Notes under the pieces: model-generated
What the model saw: only the letters and a program-made list of their open reading frames with translations
The model's database searches: none
Told to the model about the DNA's origin: nothing
Made by a program: the position numbers and the translations under genes
Source: Algoriphagus halophilus
GTDB taxonomy: Bacteria; Bacteroidota; Bacteroidia; Cytophagales; Cyclobacteriaceae
Direction: 5' to 3'
Length of the DNA stretch: 64,000 bases
Assembly (NCBI RefSeq): GCF_900129785.1
Contig: NZ_FSRC01000001.1
Location: 1,798,001-1,862,000 of the forward strand
Shown: in pieces, positions 25,592 through 34,461 of the stretch
Position numbering within the stretch: the first letter of the stretch is position 1
Layout: each line of letters opens with the position of its first letter

Positions 25592-26473
25592 ATGTTAAGC
25601 AACCCTGGTCATACCTTGATTGATCCGAAGACTAAAAAACTAGCCTTAAAAATATATTCACTGGAAAATGACAACCCCTTTAATGAAATCCAACGCTTAA
25701 ACCATTATTCCCTGATTTGGGTGAAAAATGGATCTGGAACAGCCAAGGTAGATTTTAACCAATTCGAATTCAGCGAAAACACACTCTTTGCGTTTTCACC
25801 CTATCAGCCCTTCTTGATAGACACGAAGGGTTGGGAGGCAGAGGTAATTTATTTTCACCCGGACTTCTTTTGCATTCATAAACATCAGAAAGAAGTAGCC
25901 TGTGACGGGATTCTATTCAATAATGTATATAGCGAGCCATTAGTGAAAATTAATTCGGAAAGCTTCGATAAGCTCACCGGTCTGGTCGAGCAAATGAAGA
26001 ATGAAATCCAATTGGATGAACTAGCTCAATATGAATTATTGGTCTCCTATTTAAAGATTCTACTTATAACCACATCCCGATTAAAACAGGAACAACAGCA
26101 ACATACCGAAAAGCAAGCATTATCACAGGAAGAACCCTTTGTTTTGGAACGTTTAAAAGATTTTATAAACAAACATTATAAAACCTATCGCACGGCAAGT
26201 GATTATGCAGATCTATTAGCCATAAGTCCAAAGGCTCTTGCAAAGCTCACCAAAGCACATTTCAATAAAACCTTGACGGAACTGATTTCAGAGCGTATCA
26301 TCATTGAGGCGAAAAGAGAGTTGTATTTGACCAATAAGTCCATCAAGGAAATTGCTTATGACTTGGGTTATGAGGATGAATATTATTTCAGTAGATTTTT
26401 TAAGAAGAATGCAGAAGTATCTCCTCAACTCTATCGAAAAAATGTGGGTTTTGATAGAGCATCGATGGCTTGA
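25592..26473 (+). CDS. AraC-family transcriptional regulator
   Basis: A 293-residue regulator with an N-terminal cupin-like sensing domain (about 20-165, including LFAFSPYQPFLID) and a C-terminal AraC double helix-turn-helix (about 185-285). The second HTH and signature follow the family closely (SIKEIAYDLGYEDEYYFSRF, then FKKNAEVSPQLYRK). It is co-directional with the AhpD/OsmC-like/DUF1348 genes and may control them, although a 231-base gap separates it from DUF1348. A bidirectional terminator follows. Confidence 0.9.
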   Translation: MLSNPGHTLIDPKTKKLALKIYSLENDNPFNEIQRLNHYSLIWVKNGSGTAKVDFNQFEFSENTLFAFSPYQPFLIDTKGWEAEVIYFHPDFFCIHKHQKEVACDGILFNNVYSEPLVKINSESFDKLTGLVEQMKNEIQLDELAQYELLVSYLKILLITTSRLKQEQQQHTEKQALSQEEPFVLERLKDFINKHYKTYRTASDYADLLAISPKALAKLTKAHFNKTLTELISERIIIEAKRELYLTNKSIKEIAYDLGYEDEYYFSRFFKKNAEVSPQLYRKNVGFDRASMA

Positions 26474-26538
26474 TTGAGGATTGAAACTACGAAAAAAAAC
26501 CTTCTTTATTGGAAAGCTTGCAAACGTTTAATACCAAT

Positions 26539-26563
26539 AAAAGCCCATTATTTCAGGGCTTTT
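26539..26563. terminator. Bidirectional terminator between convergent genes
   Basis: AAAAGCCC (26539-26546) and GGGCTTTT (26556-26563) form an 8-bp stem with a 9-base loop, giving a U-tract in either direction. It lies between the AraC gene and the convergent endonuclease/phosphatase-family gene. Confidence 0.8.
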
Positions 26564-26610
26564 AATATGGGGTACTCACTTATTTCCTAATCGCTAGAAT
26601 CAAGATTGAG

Positions 26611-27450
26611 TCATTTAAAATTAACCGTCGCCACTACCGGCAAGTGATCCGAAGGATAGCGTTGATTTAAGGCATCGGTCAAGACCGCATATTTGGATAC
26701 CTCAAAATCATCACTAACAAAGACATAATCGATTCGGTTTTTCATAGGGGCGGTAAACACAAATTGATTGGTCGTTCCCACAGGTCCATAAGGTGGTAGT
26801 TTGGATACATGATAAGAATCCTGCAGCAAGGCTGAAAGGGAAATAATTTGCTCCGTGTCTGGAGTGGAATTAAAATCTCCTGTACAGATCACGGGCTTTC
26901 CTTGGGCAATTTCCTCAATTTTTTTCACCATCAACTTTCCCGATTCTTTTCTGGCAATGACTCCCTGATGATCAAAATGGGCATTGAATACATAAAACTC
27001 TTTTCCACTTTCCAAGTCTTTGAACAAGCCCCAGGAAGCAATTCGATTGCAACAGGTAGCATCCCAACCCAATCCGGGTTCCTCTGGATTTTCCCTCAAC
27101 CAAAAATCACCCGATTCCAACACTTCAAATCGGTCAGTCTTATATAAAATAGCAGAATGCTCCCCTGCTTGCTTCCCATCATCTCGACCCGCACCGATAA
27201 AGGCAAAGCCTGGCATTTCCAATAGGTCATTTAATTGATGTACAAATCCCTCCTGAGTTCCTATGATGTCAAAGTCATGGTATTGGATCAAGGCTTTGAC
27301 CATTTCTTTTCGGTTCGGCCAAGCATTGACCCCATCATTAGGTGTGTCCATTCTTAAATTAAAGCTAGACACCTTGATGTCTTTGACTTCTTGTCCAAAA
27401 GTGCAGGTGCACAAGAAAAAAGCGAATAAAGCAATGAGCTGTTTTTTCAT
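26611..27450 (-). CDS. Secreted endonuclease/exonuclease/phosphatase-family protein
   Basis: Start at ATG 27450 (MKKQLIALF), giving 279 residues with a signal peptide (about 1-19, ending CTFGQ); the ATG at 27492 would extend it before the signal. The fold markers are all present: SFNLRMD (Asn), IGTQEG (metal-binding Glu), NAHFDHQG, TGDFNSTPD (Asp/Asn) and the terminal SDHLPV. The group includes sphingomyelinase-like phosphodiesterases, nucleases and phosphatases; the substrate cannot be told. Exported, so it probably acts on extracellular DNA, sugar phosphate or phospholipid. Confidence 0.9.
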   Translation of the reverse strand: MKKQLIALFAFFLCTCTFGQEVKDIKVSSFNLRMDTPNDGVNAWPNRKEMVKALIQYHDFDIIGTQEGFVHQLNDLLEMPGFAFIGAGRDDGKQAGEHSAILYKTDRFEVLESGDFWLRENPEEPGLGWDATCCNRIASWGLFKDLESGKEFYVFNAHFDHQGVIARKESGKLMVKKIEEIAQGKPVICTGDFNSTPDTEQIISLSALLQDSYHVSKLPPYGPVGTTNQFVFTAPMKNRIDYVFVSDDFEVSKYAVLTDALNQRYPSDHLPVVATVNFK

Positions 27451-27587
27451 TCTAATTTTTTTAAAAGTTCTCTTGAAGTGCCAATTAAACAAATCTGAAG
27501 TAAACCATTGGTAAATTAGTTTAGAAATCCTATCTCAATTGTCTTTCTCCATTATCCTAACTAGCTTTAAGTAAACCAGAAAACCCA

Positions 27588-27902
27588 ATGAGCCTAAAAA
27601 TTATTATCCCCACAGATCCGGTCGTACGTGTTGAAATCCCTAGCGACTACCCCATTCCTCCCATAGGAGAAGAATTTTATATACGTTTCGAAACCTTTGT
27701 AACTGATCCCAAAGAATGGGAACGTGTCAAACGTATTCTTGAAAAGGATGCCTTAACCGTAGAAAAAGTAGAGGACAACAAAGTTTATTTATACATAGGT
27801 CAGAAAGCAGATCTACAAGGGACCATTGAAAGCGATGAATACATGCCTTCCATTGTACAGTATTGGGAAAAACATCCGGAAACGAAGCCTGATCCTTTAT
27901 AA
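27588..27902 (+). CDS. Hypothetical protein
   Basis: A 104-residue cytoplasmic protein with no signal or membrane segment. Predicted order is beta strands at the start (SLKIIIPTDPVVRVEIPSDY), a short helix (PKEWERVKRIL), then strands and a Pro-rich tail. I do not recognise the family. Composition and codon use look like neighbouring genes, so it is probably real. It is divergent from the endonuclease-family gene, with 137 bases between. Confidence 0.6.
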   Translation: MSLKIIIPTDPVVRVEIPSDYPIPPIGEEFYIRFETFVTDPKEWERVKRILEKDALTVEKVEDNKVYLYIGQKADLQGTIESDEYMPSIVQYWEKHPETKPDPL

Positions 27903-27995
27903 CAGTTTCAACCATCATTCCATCCAATTATCAGGATAGCTTCTGAAATTAAAATTCATATGATCCACAGGTCCATTTTATAAAAGGCGACCTAA

Positions 27996-28032
27996 GAAAA
28001 AAAAAGAGTAATCCACCCACGTGAAATTACTC
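27996..28032 (-). terminator. Terminator of the 92-residue protein gene
   Basis: GAGTAAT (28006-28012) and ATTACTC (28026-28032) form a 7-bp stem. On the minus strand the stem is followed by a run of ten T. It lies 25 bases past the stop of the gene at 28057-28335. Confidence 0.8.
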
Positions 28033-28056
28033 CCTTATCAGAATGAATTTTATTTT

Positions 28057-28335
28057 TTATAATCTTTCTTCTTGTAGTGCTTTCAAATTATTCGAGGTAT
28101 AAAACTGATCTCGATATTCCTGAAATTTTTCTTCCAGTTCAGTTACCAGACCTAGATTGGTATCTACCGCGAAAAATATATCTGGTAATTTTTCTTCCAA
28201 AACCTTCACTCCCAGATTAATATTATCCGCTTCTATTTTGGATATTTTCTTTAGGACAGAAGTTTGACTGTTTCTCAAATCCTCAAATTCCCTCAGGATT
28301 TTATCCATCATATCCAGTTTCTCTAATTTATCCAT
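28057..28335 (-). CDS. Small helical protein, unknown function
   Basis: A 92-residue protein, almost wholly helical with heptad-like Leu/Ile spacing (EKLDMMDKILREFEDLR, SVLKKISKIEA), so it probably dimerises as a coiled coil. No signal or membrane helix. I do not recognise the family. The gene has its own terminator and is separated from its neighbours by 154 and 438 bases, so it is monocistronic. Confidence 0.6.
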   Translation of the reverse strand: MDKLEKLDMMDKILREFEDLRNSQTSVLKKISKIEADNINLGVKVLEEKLPDIFFAVDTNLGLVTELEEKFQEYRDQFYTSNNLKALQEERL

Positions 28336-28773
28336 GGTTCGTTTATTTTGGGTTTAGTTAATTCGCTTTTTCTTTAAAATACGAATTTTTGACGGGGCTG
28401 ACAAAAATATAGCCTCCAGCTACAGCAGAAGGCTATTCATAGTTTCAATGATACGATATCAACTCAAACCATTTAAATCGGAATCAGGCTTTCTTCAATC
28501 CCTATCAAAAACTGCCTTTCTTTGACCAAGCTTTGGCCAAATTTCCCAGTCCTTTTATACCTCATAATTAGGTTCCGATTCAATAACCAGCTTTTCATGA
28601 ATCCTGATTTTTAGTAATTTCTGCAAAAACACAACCAACACTTTTTCGACTTCGTAATGATATTATATGTATCTTAAGTATCTATTTTAGAGACATTTGC
28701 TGTATTGGATTTTTAAAAATCTACCAATTACTACACATTCTTTTTTATTTTTTTTCAACCTAAAATTCTATTT
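28336..28773. other. Intergenic region with divergent promoters
   Basis: 438 AT-rich bases between divergent genes. An isolated stem ATAGCCT (28409-28415) / AGGCTAT (28430-28436) is present but lies near no gene end. The 3' part (28700-28773) is very T-rich and runs straight into the start of the 156-residue protein gene. Nothing else identified. Confidence 0.4.
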
Positions 28774-29244
28774 ATGATGACCTCTATAGAGCCAAACCAG
28801 CTTTCTCAAGCTAGTAACATTATCACTATTACGGTTCAAGTTGCCGAATTATTTACTTCCCCTTATCCCCCAAAAAATAACAATGCCATAAACGACTATA
28901 CTAAGATGACCAGTGGAGGTAATACCCTTGGATACGGAGAGCCAAAAGACTCATTTATTACCGACGTCATAAAAAATGGGGCTTTACTATGGAATATCAA
29001 ATTTGAAGACAATACCCAACGACGAGATTATAGTTTGGACCTAGTTTGTATCGCAGAAAAGAAATCCAGCGATTACGATTTTTTTGACTTTGATCCACTT
29101 TTACCGCTAGGCAATATCATCTTGGCCACTCCTACAAAAGGAAACATCGATAACATCTATAAATACAATATCATATTTAGTATCACTGATATTTATGGAG
29201 ATTTACAAACATATGTAATTGATCCTCAGTTAAGAATGACCTAA
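28774..29244 (+). CDS. All-beta protein possibly related to AidA/PixA-type proteins, partner of the TPR cyclase
   Basis: A 156-residue protein without a signal peptide. The order is beta strand (NIITITVQVAEL), a polar Asn-rich loop, a strand after a Gly (KNGALLWNIKFED), a long acidic loop (SSDYDFFDFDPL), then YKYNIIFSITD and a closing TYVIDPQLRM. A late YKYxIxF strand and a terminal DPxI/L block recall small Bacteroidota beta proteins and, more distantly, the AidA/PixA inclusion-body family. This is pattern similarity only. It lies 5 bases before the TPR-adenylate cyclase gene, so the two are almost certainly co-transcribed and perhaps functionally linked. Confidence 0.6.
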   Translation: MMTSIEPNQLSQASNIITITVQVAELFTSPYPPKNNNAINDYTKMTSGGNTLGYGEPKDSFITDVIKNGALLWNIKFEDNTQRRDYSLDLVCIAEKKSSDYDFFDFDPLLPLGNIILATPTKGNIDNIYKYNIIFSITDIYGDLQTYVIDPQLRMT

Positions 29245-29249
29245 TAGCC

Positions 29250-31103
29250 ATGTCCAGAGTTTGGTACTACTTTTTCATTTCTTTTTTATTCCTTTTCCAA
29301 AAAGGCATAACAGCCTGTGCTCAAGATCAAGCAATGGCAGACAGTTTGGTAAAGGTTTATGAAAGTGGAGAATATGAAGATGAATTTTCTTTGTTATATG
29401 AGATTGCCATTTCACAAGCCAAACCGGAGGATGTACTTTATTATGCTGACATATTGATTGAAAAAGCTTCCAGCAGGGACACTGTAGAAATCTACTTAGT
29501 GAATGGGTATTTACAAAAAGGGAATGGATATAAGCTTCAGGGGAAATACTCCGAAGCCTTGGAGGCTTATTTTCATGCGGTTGAATTGGCCCAACGATTT
29601 AAATTGGAAGAACGAGTTGGGGTATTATTTATTAGTATAGGAGATACTTTTACAGCAAATAAAAAATTCGAAAATGCTGAGAAATATTACGAGCAAGGAA
29701 TCCAAGCTATTCGAGATTCGAATGATTCATTACATCTAGCCTCAGCTTTATTAAATGACGGGGAACGATATTTTTATAAAAAAGAATTCTCCAAAGCAAT
29801 GCTCCGTTTAGAAGAAGCTAAACCTATTTTTAGCAAACTAAACCATGAAAGGGGGTTAGCTTATGCCCTTGGCAATCTTGGAATGGTTTATTCTGAACTA
29901 CAGAAAAATGAGTTAGCAAAGGAAAACTTAAATAATGCAATTGAGATTCTAAACACAAAAGAAGATAACTATGCCAATTCAGTTTATTACTTGTATTTAG
30001 CCAAAATAGACCTGAAGGAAAATGATTTTGAACACGCATTAAATAATGCTCAAAAGAGCCTCAATCTTGCCGAGAATTACAGTCTAATGAAGGAAACTGC
30101 AGATGCGAGCCAGATGCTTTTTGAACTTCATAATCAAGTTGGAGATCGGGATTCTGCTCTATTTTATCATTTAAAATACATCGCTGCCAGAGATAGTGTC
30201 AGAAACCTTCAAGTTGTTGAAGAAATCGCAGAAAAAGCCAAAGATTTTGAAGTCAATCAAAAACAGATGCAAATAGATCTTGCGAATCAAAAAAATCGAA
30301 ATCAGAAGATCATGATTTTCACAACTGCGATTGCACTTATTTTTATTGGAATCTTAGCAGCCGTACTTTATAGAAACAATTCTTTTATCCGTAAAACCAA
30401 TCAAATTATTGAAAATGAGCGAAGTAAATCGGATCATTTACTTAAAAATATTCTGCCTGAGGAAACTGTCAATGAATTGAAAGAATTCGGGAGAGTAAAT
30501 GCAAAGCGCTTTGATGCGGTTTCGGTGATGTTTACAGATTTTAAAAACTTTACCAGTAATGCGGAACATTTAGCTCCAGAGGATTTGGTGAAGAGTCTGG
30601 ATTATTATTTTTCGTATTTCGACCAGATTGTAGATAAGTATAAGCTAGAGAAAATCAAAACCTTAGGTGACTCCTATATGTGTGCTTCAGGACTTCCCTT
30701 TCCTCAAGAAGACCATGCAGAACGAATTGTTTTAGCGGCCATGGAAATGTTCAGGTTTGTTGAAAAAGCAAAGCAAATTGAGGATGAAAAGCGGATCCAC
30801 TTTGATATGAGAATTGGAATCAGCTCTGGCCCAGTGGTGGCGGGGATAGTGGGAAGCAAGAAATTTGCATATGATATTTGGGGGGATACCGTGAATTGTG
30901 CCTCAAGAATGGAATATTACTCTGGAATAGGAAAGATTAATATCACAGAATATACACATGAATTGATCAAGGATAAATTTCTCTTCTCAGATCGAGGAGA
31001 GATTTATGTCAAGAATAAAGGCAAAATGAAAATGTATTTTGTTGAAGGAATAGTAGATAGTGAGCAATCAGAAGTCGAATTAAGCAGCCGGGAGTCTGAT
31101 TGA
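29250..31103 (+). CDS. TPR-containing membrane adenylate cyclase (class III)
   Basis: A 617-residue protein with a signal peptide (about 1-25), TPR repeats over about 70-310 (for example KYSEALEAYFHAVELA), one transmembrane helix (354-375) and a cytoplasmic class III cyclase domain (about 420-605). Metal-binding D430 (MFTDFKNF) and D474 (TLGDSYM), substrate-specifying K470 and D542 (YDIWG), and transition-state N549 and R553 (VNCASR) are all present. The Lys/Asp pair indicates ATP, so the product should be cAMP. An extracytoplasmic TPR sensor thus controls an intracellular cyclase. It follows an all-beta protein gene by 5 bases. No terminator is seen downstream, where heptad repeats begin. 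Confidence 0.93.
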   Translation: MSRVWYYFFISFLFLFQKGITACAQDQAMADSLVKVYESGEYEDEFSLLYEIAISQAKPEDVLYYADILIEKASSRDTVEIYLVNGYLQKGNGYKLQGKYSEALEAYFHAVELAQRFKLEERVGVLFISIGDTFTANKKFENAEKYYEQGIQAIRDSNDSLHLASALLNDGERYFYKKEFSKAMLRLEEAKPIFSKLNHERGLAYALGNLGMVYSELQKNELAKENLNNAIEILNTKEDNYANSVYYLYLAKIDLKENDFEHALNNAQKSLNLAENYSLMKETADASQMLFELHNQVGDRDSALFYHLKYIAARDSVRNLQVVEEIAEKAKDFEVNQKQMQIDLANQKNRNQKIMIFTTAIALIFIGILAAVLYRNNSFIRKTNQIIENERSKSDHLLKNILPEETVNELKEFGRVNAKRFDAVSVMFTDFKNFTSNAEHLAPEDLVKSLDYYFSYFDQIVDKYKLEKIKTLGDSYMCASGLPFPQEDHAERIVLAAMEMFRFVEKAKQIEDEKRIHFDMRIGISSGPVVAGIVGSKKFAYDIWGDTVNCASRMEYYSGIGKINITEYTHELIKDKFLFSDRGEIYVKNKGKMKMYFVEGIVDSEQSEVELSSRESD

Positions 31104-31120
31104 GCAGGTTTTAGTAGAAA

Positions 31121-31171
31121 GTGGACAGTGGTCAGTGGTCAGTGTTCAGTAATCAGTGGTCGATGGTCAGT
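31121..31171. repeat. Heptad repeat cluster 1
   Basis: Degenerate tandem copies of a 7-base word (GTCAGTG and variants GACAGTG, TTCAGTG, ATCAGTG). Contains the 20-base core GTGTTCAGTAATCAGTGGTC at 31142-31161, identical in clusters 2 and 3. Confidence 0.85.
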
Positions 31172-31240
31172 CGCGGTAAGAAGTTTTAATGTAAAATTTA
31201 AAATGATTAGTTATCTGTAACCATAATTCAATATCGAAAC

Positions 31241-31307
31241 AACTCCCCCTTGGAGTAGATTTTTTAGTTGAATAGAACATATTCATAAAAGGGGGTTAGG
31301 GGGATTT
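31241..31307. repeat. CCCCCTT/AAGGGGG imperfect inverted element
   Basis: AACTCCCCCTTGG (31241-31253) is approximately complementary to AAAAGGGGGTTAG (31287-31299), followed by GGGGATT. It sits between heptad clusters 1 and 2. Similar C/G-run hairpins are scattered between genes in many Bacteroidota. Confidence 0.5.
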
Positions 31308-31327
31308 GGTGTAGTTTTTTAACAGAT

Positions 31328-31371
31328 GGTATTCAGTGTTCAGTAATCAGTGGTCAGTGGACAGTAAGCAG
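31328..31371. repeat. Heptad repeat cluster 2
   Basis: Same heptad family as cluster 1, with the identical 20-base core at 31336-31355, extended by GTCAGTGGACAGT. Confidence 0.85.
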
Positions 31372-31419
31372 AAGGAAAGAAATTCTAAAGTCTCAAATCT
31401 GAAAGCTGAAATAGGTTTA

Positions 31420-31457
31420 GTGTTCAGTAATCAGTGGTCGGTGGTCAGTGGTCAGTA
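31420..31457. repeat. Heptad repeat cluster 3
   Basis: Third copy of the heptad family; the identical 20-base core is at 31420-31439, followed by GTGGTCAGTGGTCAGTA. Confidence 0.85.
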
Positions 31458-31552
31458 TTTAGAGAGAATTATTTCATACTGCAAAACCCAAATACTTATA
31501 GGTTTTAGGGCTTATTTTCAATAACTTATACTAAGCCAAACTTCAAAGCACT

Positions 31553-31897
31553 ATGAAAAAAATACAGTTTCACGCTCAGTTTAATATTCATCCTGGAAAA
31601 GAAGATGAGTTTAAGGATTTAATCCCGCAATGTATTGAACAAGTCAAAGCCAATGAGACCGGTGCCGAGCAATATGAATGGTATTTTAATTCTACAGGTA
31701 CAGTTTGTCATGTACTAGAGACTTATACCAATTCAAAGGCACTTTTAGCCCATGTTGCAAATATGAATAAGCTACTTGAAAAGGCATTTTCGATCGCTGA
31801 TTTTGAAGGGAATATTTATGGAAACTTGTCTTCCGAGCTTCAGGAAATGATCAGCAAATTGCCCATCACCAATTATTGTTTATATCAATCTCTTTAA
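31553..31897 (+). CDS. Putative antibiotic biosynthesis monooxygenase (ABM)-like protein
   Basis: A 114-residue dimeric alpha+beta-barrel candidate. The opening KKIQFHAQFNIHPGKEDEFK, followed by a helix, YEWYFNSTGTVCHVLETYTN and a helix with HVANMN, follows the ABM/YgiN fold. Such proteins are cofactor-free quinol or polyphenol monooxygenases, or heme-binding relatives. The active-site details cannot be fixed. Monocistronic, preceded by the repeat-filled interval. Confidence 0.75.
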   Translation: MKKIQFHAQFNIHPGKEDEFKDLIPQCIEQVKANETGAEQYEWYFNSTGTVCHVLETYTNSKALLAHVANMNKLLEKAFSIADFEGNIYGNLSSELQEMISKLPITNYCLYQSL

Positions 31898-31999
31898 AAG
31901 AATTGCACCGATTTTATCATTTTTCGGACACTCCTTTCGGTTTTATTAGACTTGCTGAAAATAAAGACTCAATTAAACTTTTTCTTAATCCAAACTCAT

Positions 32000-32050
32000 A
32001 TTCAATTAAAAAAGAAAAGCTTCGGATGTAAACTATCCGAAGCTTTTCTT
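32000..32050 (-). terminator. Strong terminator of the InlB-repeat/propeller lipoprotein gene
   Basis: A perfect 16-bp stem (32012-32027 with 32035-32050) around a 7-base loop, containing AAGCTTCGGAT. On the minus strand it is followed by a T-rich tract. It lies 10 bases past the stop at 32061. Confidence 0.9.
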
Positions 32051-32060
32051 AAGAAGGATC

Positions 32061-33866
32061 CTAATTCAAATTTCCATCTTCATCTGTTTTTATTAGAAAA
32101 ATATCTTTTTTACCAAAAGTAAGTCCTTCAAATATCAAATCATTTGACTCTGTAGTTCCACCTAAAATCAACCCTCCATTTGGTGCAATTGATAAACTGA
32201 TGGAAGGAATAACCTGCTTCAAACTTCCTAAAGAATTGATGAGTCCGATTTCATTATTTGAACCACCATAGGTTTTAAGGATTTTTTTATTGAGGTTATT
32301 ATCTGTTTTGACCAACACCAAATCTGCTCCACCAATATTCTTTTTGTCTAAATCATAATCTAGAGAATTTGAAACCCCCAACACTATTAAATCATTGGAA
32401 TTAGGAGATTTAATCAATGAAAATCCACGATCATCTTCACTTCCTCCAAAAATTCTTATCCCACCTAAACCACTACCAAACTGGCTTAATTTCATCATGA
32501 ACATGTTATAGTTGCCAAATCCATAATTACTAAAGTCACCATCGCGAGAGGTAGTAGAACCTAACACCACCAACTGGCTACCAAGCTCCACTACATCATA
32601 TCCAACGTCAACTCCTGATCCACTATACACAGAACTAGATAATTGACTTCCATTTGGATCAGTAGCCACTACATACAGATCTTCTTGATTTAAAGCTCCA
32701 TTTGGCTGCTGAGTACCTAAAAATATAATCGTGCCATTGGAAGTTTCATATACCTTAATAGCTTCCTCATCTTTGTAAGTACCATAATTCCTTGTCCATA
32801 GTAAATTTCCAGAAGGGGAAATCCACATGGTCATCATATCCTTTCCCCCTGAATTACCTCCTTGAATATTGTTACAGCAAGTCCCATCAGAAGTTGCTAA
32901 TAAAATATATGCCCCTTGCTTGGATTGGATCATTGACTTTGAAAAAACCTCAGTGTTGCTAGAACCAAAACTATTCATCCAAATTACGTCTCCAGACTGA
33001 CTTAATTTAATATGAAATACATCAGTAGTACCATTTAGTTTATTTGCAAAATCGCCATCGGACGAAGAAAAAGAACCACTAACTGAATAGGTTCCATCAT
33101 TGTTTTCGATAATTGAACTGGCATATTCATCTTTACTTCCTCCAAATACCTTGACCCATTCTACTGACAATTCAGAAGTAAGTTGGATCACAAAGGCATC
33201 ACTCCCTCCTTTTGTTAAACCTTCAAAAATTCCATCAGAAGAATTAGTTGTACCTGCAATCAGGTATCTACCACCAGAGACTTTAATCACTTTTGCAAGT
33301 ACATCATCGTTTGAGCCCCCTAGAACTAAAGTTGAAATTTTTGGAACAAATGTAGCAGTGATTTGTAGTTCTTTATCTACGGAAAATTGCAGGGGAACTA
33401 AAGTTCCACTAGCATCACCTGACCATTCACTAAATACCCAACCTTCTTTAGGAACGGGTACAAGTGAAACAAGGGTTCCATGTGGATATTCTCTCCCTGA
33501 TGGATTCTGAATGATTGATTCCACAACAGTTCCTTCACCTTGAATCGTGATAGAAAGAGGATAATCCCTCTTCACAAATACTCCGGTAATCGTTTTATCT
33601 GAATCCATTAAAACATTTAATGGATTCGAAGTTCCAGTAACATCTTGCTCCCATTGTTTAAATACCCAATTAGGATGAGGAACAGGTATCAATTCTACCA
33701 CCTCTCCTTCTTGAATTGGATTGGTAGGGTAAGTGATCGTTCCTGAATATTCAGGAGAAACTGAAACCGATAATAAATAAGTTTTGACGGGATCTTCAGA
33801 TTCACAGGATCCAAAAAATAATAGGTTGATTAAAACTAGAATTGAAAATGATTTTTTCCTGGCCAT
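32061..33866 (-). CDS. Lipoprotein with two InlB-type B-repeats and beta-propeller-like repeats
   Basis: A 601-residue lipoprotein (lipobox FFGSC, Cys21). Residues about 30-100 and 105-175 are two divergent InlB B-repeat-like domains (VFKQWEQDVTG, VFSEWSGDASG, each ending ITxxFV), used in surface proteins as stalks. Residues about 178-600 contain recurring blocks that begin with FGGS or GGSNDE and run through GGSDAFVIQL or GGADLVLVKT, spaced about 55-60 residues, which suggests a seven-bladed propeller like other delta-60 type repeat proteins. No catalytic motif is seen. Probably a surface binding protein. It has a strong terminator and stands alone. Confidence 0.8.
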   Translation of the reverse strand: MARKKSFSILVLINLLFFGSCESEDPVKTYLLSVSVSPEYSGTITYPTNPIQEGEVVELIPVPHPNWVFKQWEQDVTGTSNPLNVLMDSDKTITGVFVKRDYPLSITIQGEGTVVESIIQNPSGREYPHGTLVSLVPVPKEGWVFSEWSGDASGTLVPLQFSVDKELQITATFVPKISTLVLGGSNDDVLAKVIKVSGGRYLIAGTTNSSDGIFEGLTKGGSDAFVIQLTSELSVEWVKVFGGSKDEYASSIIENNDGTYSVSGSFSSSDGDFANKLNGTTDVFHIKLSQSGDVIWMNSFGSSNTEVFSKSMIQSKQGAYILLATSDGTCCNNIQGGNSGGKDMMTMWISPSGNLLWTRNYGTYKDEEAIKVYETSNGTIIFLGTQQPNGALNQEDLYVVATDPNGSQLSSSVYSGSGVDVGYDVVELGSQLVVLGSTTSRDGDFSNYGFGNYNMFMMKLSQFGSGLGGIRIFGGSEDDRGFSLIKSPNSNDLIVLGVSNSLDYDLDKKNIGGADLVLVKTDNNLNKKILKTYGGSNNEIGLINSLGSLKQVIPSISLSIAPNGGLILGGTTESNDLIFEGLTFGKKDIFLIKTDEDGNLN

Positions 33867-34011
33867 TATAAAGAAATTAGTCGACTTAATTAGAACGGCA
33901 AACTAAATCCTTTTTTTTGAATTAAAATACTAAAATTATTCTTTAGAGAAAGAAAAAATTAAAAGTGGAATTGACCTTACATGCATCAACAATTAGGTCA
34001 ATGAAATTCCA

Positions 34012-34461
34012 TCAATTTTGTCTAATCATTTCAACATGTTCTATTCCATCCTCATCATAGACCTCTCCATCAGACACAAAGCCCAGGGAAGAATAAAAGC
34101 CAAGTGCATACGTTTGGGCACCGATACGGATAGGGCCATCCCCTAAAAATTGGTGACAATATTGGATGGACAAATCCATTAATATCCTTCCATAACCTTT
34201 CCCTCTACCTTCGGGTGAAGTGACCACTCTTCCTATTGACATTTCTGAATAAGACAATCCGGGAGGAACTAATCTACTATAGCCCACCAAATGATTTCCC
34301 TCATACAACATCAAATGATGGCATTTCTGATCTTTATCATCTTGATCCAGAAACACACAGTTTTGCTCCACCACGAATACCTCACTCCTTAATTTTAAGA
34401 GATCATAGAGTTCGTAGATGGTCAATTCATCAAATGCTTTGACGGTATGGCTAAGGTTCAT
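34012..34461 (-). CDS. GNAT acetyltransferase, ElaA-like
   Basis: I start at ATG 34461 (MNLSHTVKAF; 149 residues), which matches the usual ElaA start; the ATG at 34515 adds 18 residues with no family support. ElaA marks are the N-terminal LYDLLKLRSEVFVVEQN, the acetyl-CoA pyrophosphate loop SPEGRGKGYGR and the late FYSSLGFVSDGEVYDEDGIEH block. It would transfer an acetyl group to an unknown amine. Monocistronic, convergent with no close partner. Confidence 0.88.
   Translation of the reverse strand: MNLSHTVKAFDELTIYELYDLLKLRSEVFVVEQNCVFLDQDDKDQKCHHLMLYEGNHLVGYSRLVPPGLSYSEMSIGRVVTSPEGRGKGYGRILMDLSIQYCHQFLGDGPIRIGAQTYALGFYSSLGFVSDGEVYDEDGIEHVEMIRQN

Larger units (their letters stand above)
31104..31552. 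other. Non-coding interval filled with repeat clusters
   Basis: 449 bases between the cyclase gene and the ABM-like gene. It holds three clusters of a TCAGTGG-type heptad and one CCCCCTT/AAGGGGG inverted element, listed separately. No supported gene; the frame at 31336-31524 is made of repeat sequence. Confidence 0.8.

Noticed and set aside
28409..28436. ATAGCCT/AGGCTAT hairpin as a terminator
   Set aside because: No gene ends near it on either strand and no T-run follows; left as an unexplained stem.
31121..31457. CRISPR-like array
   Set aside because: The repeated words are degenerate tandem heptads without uniform repeats or unique spacers, and no cas gene is present.
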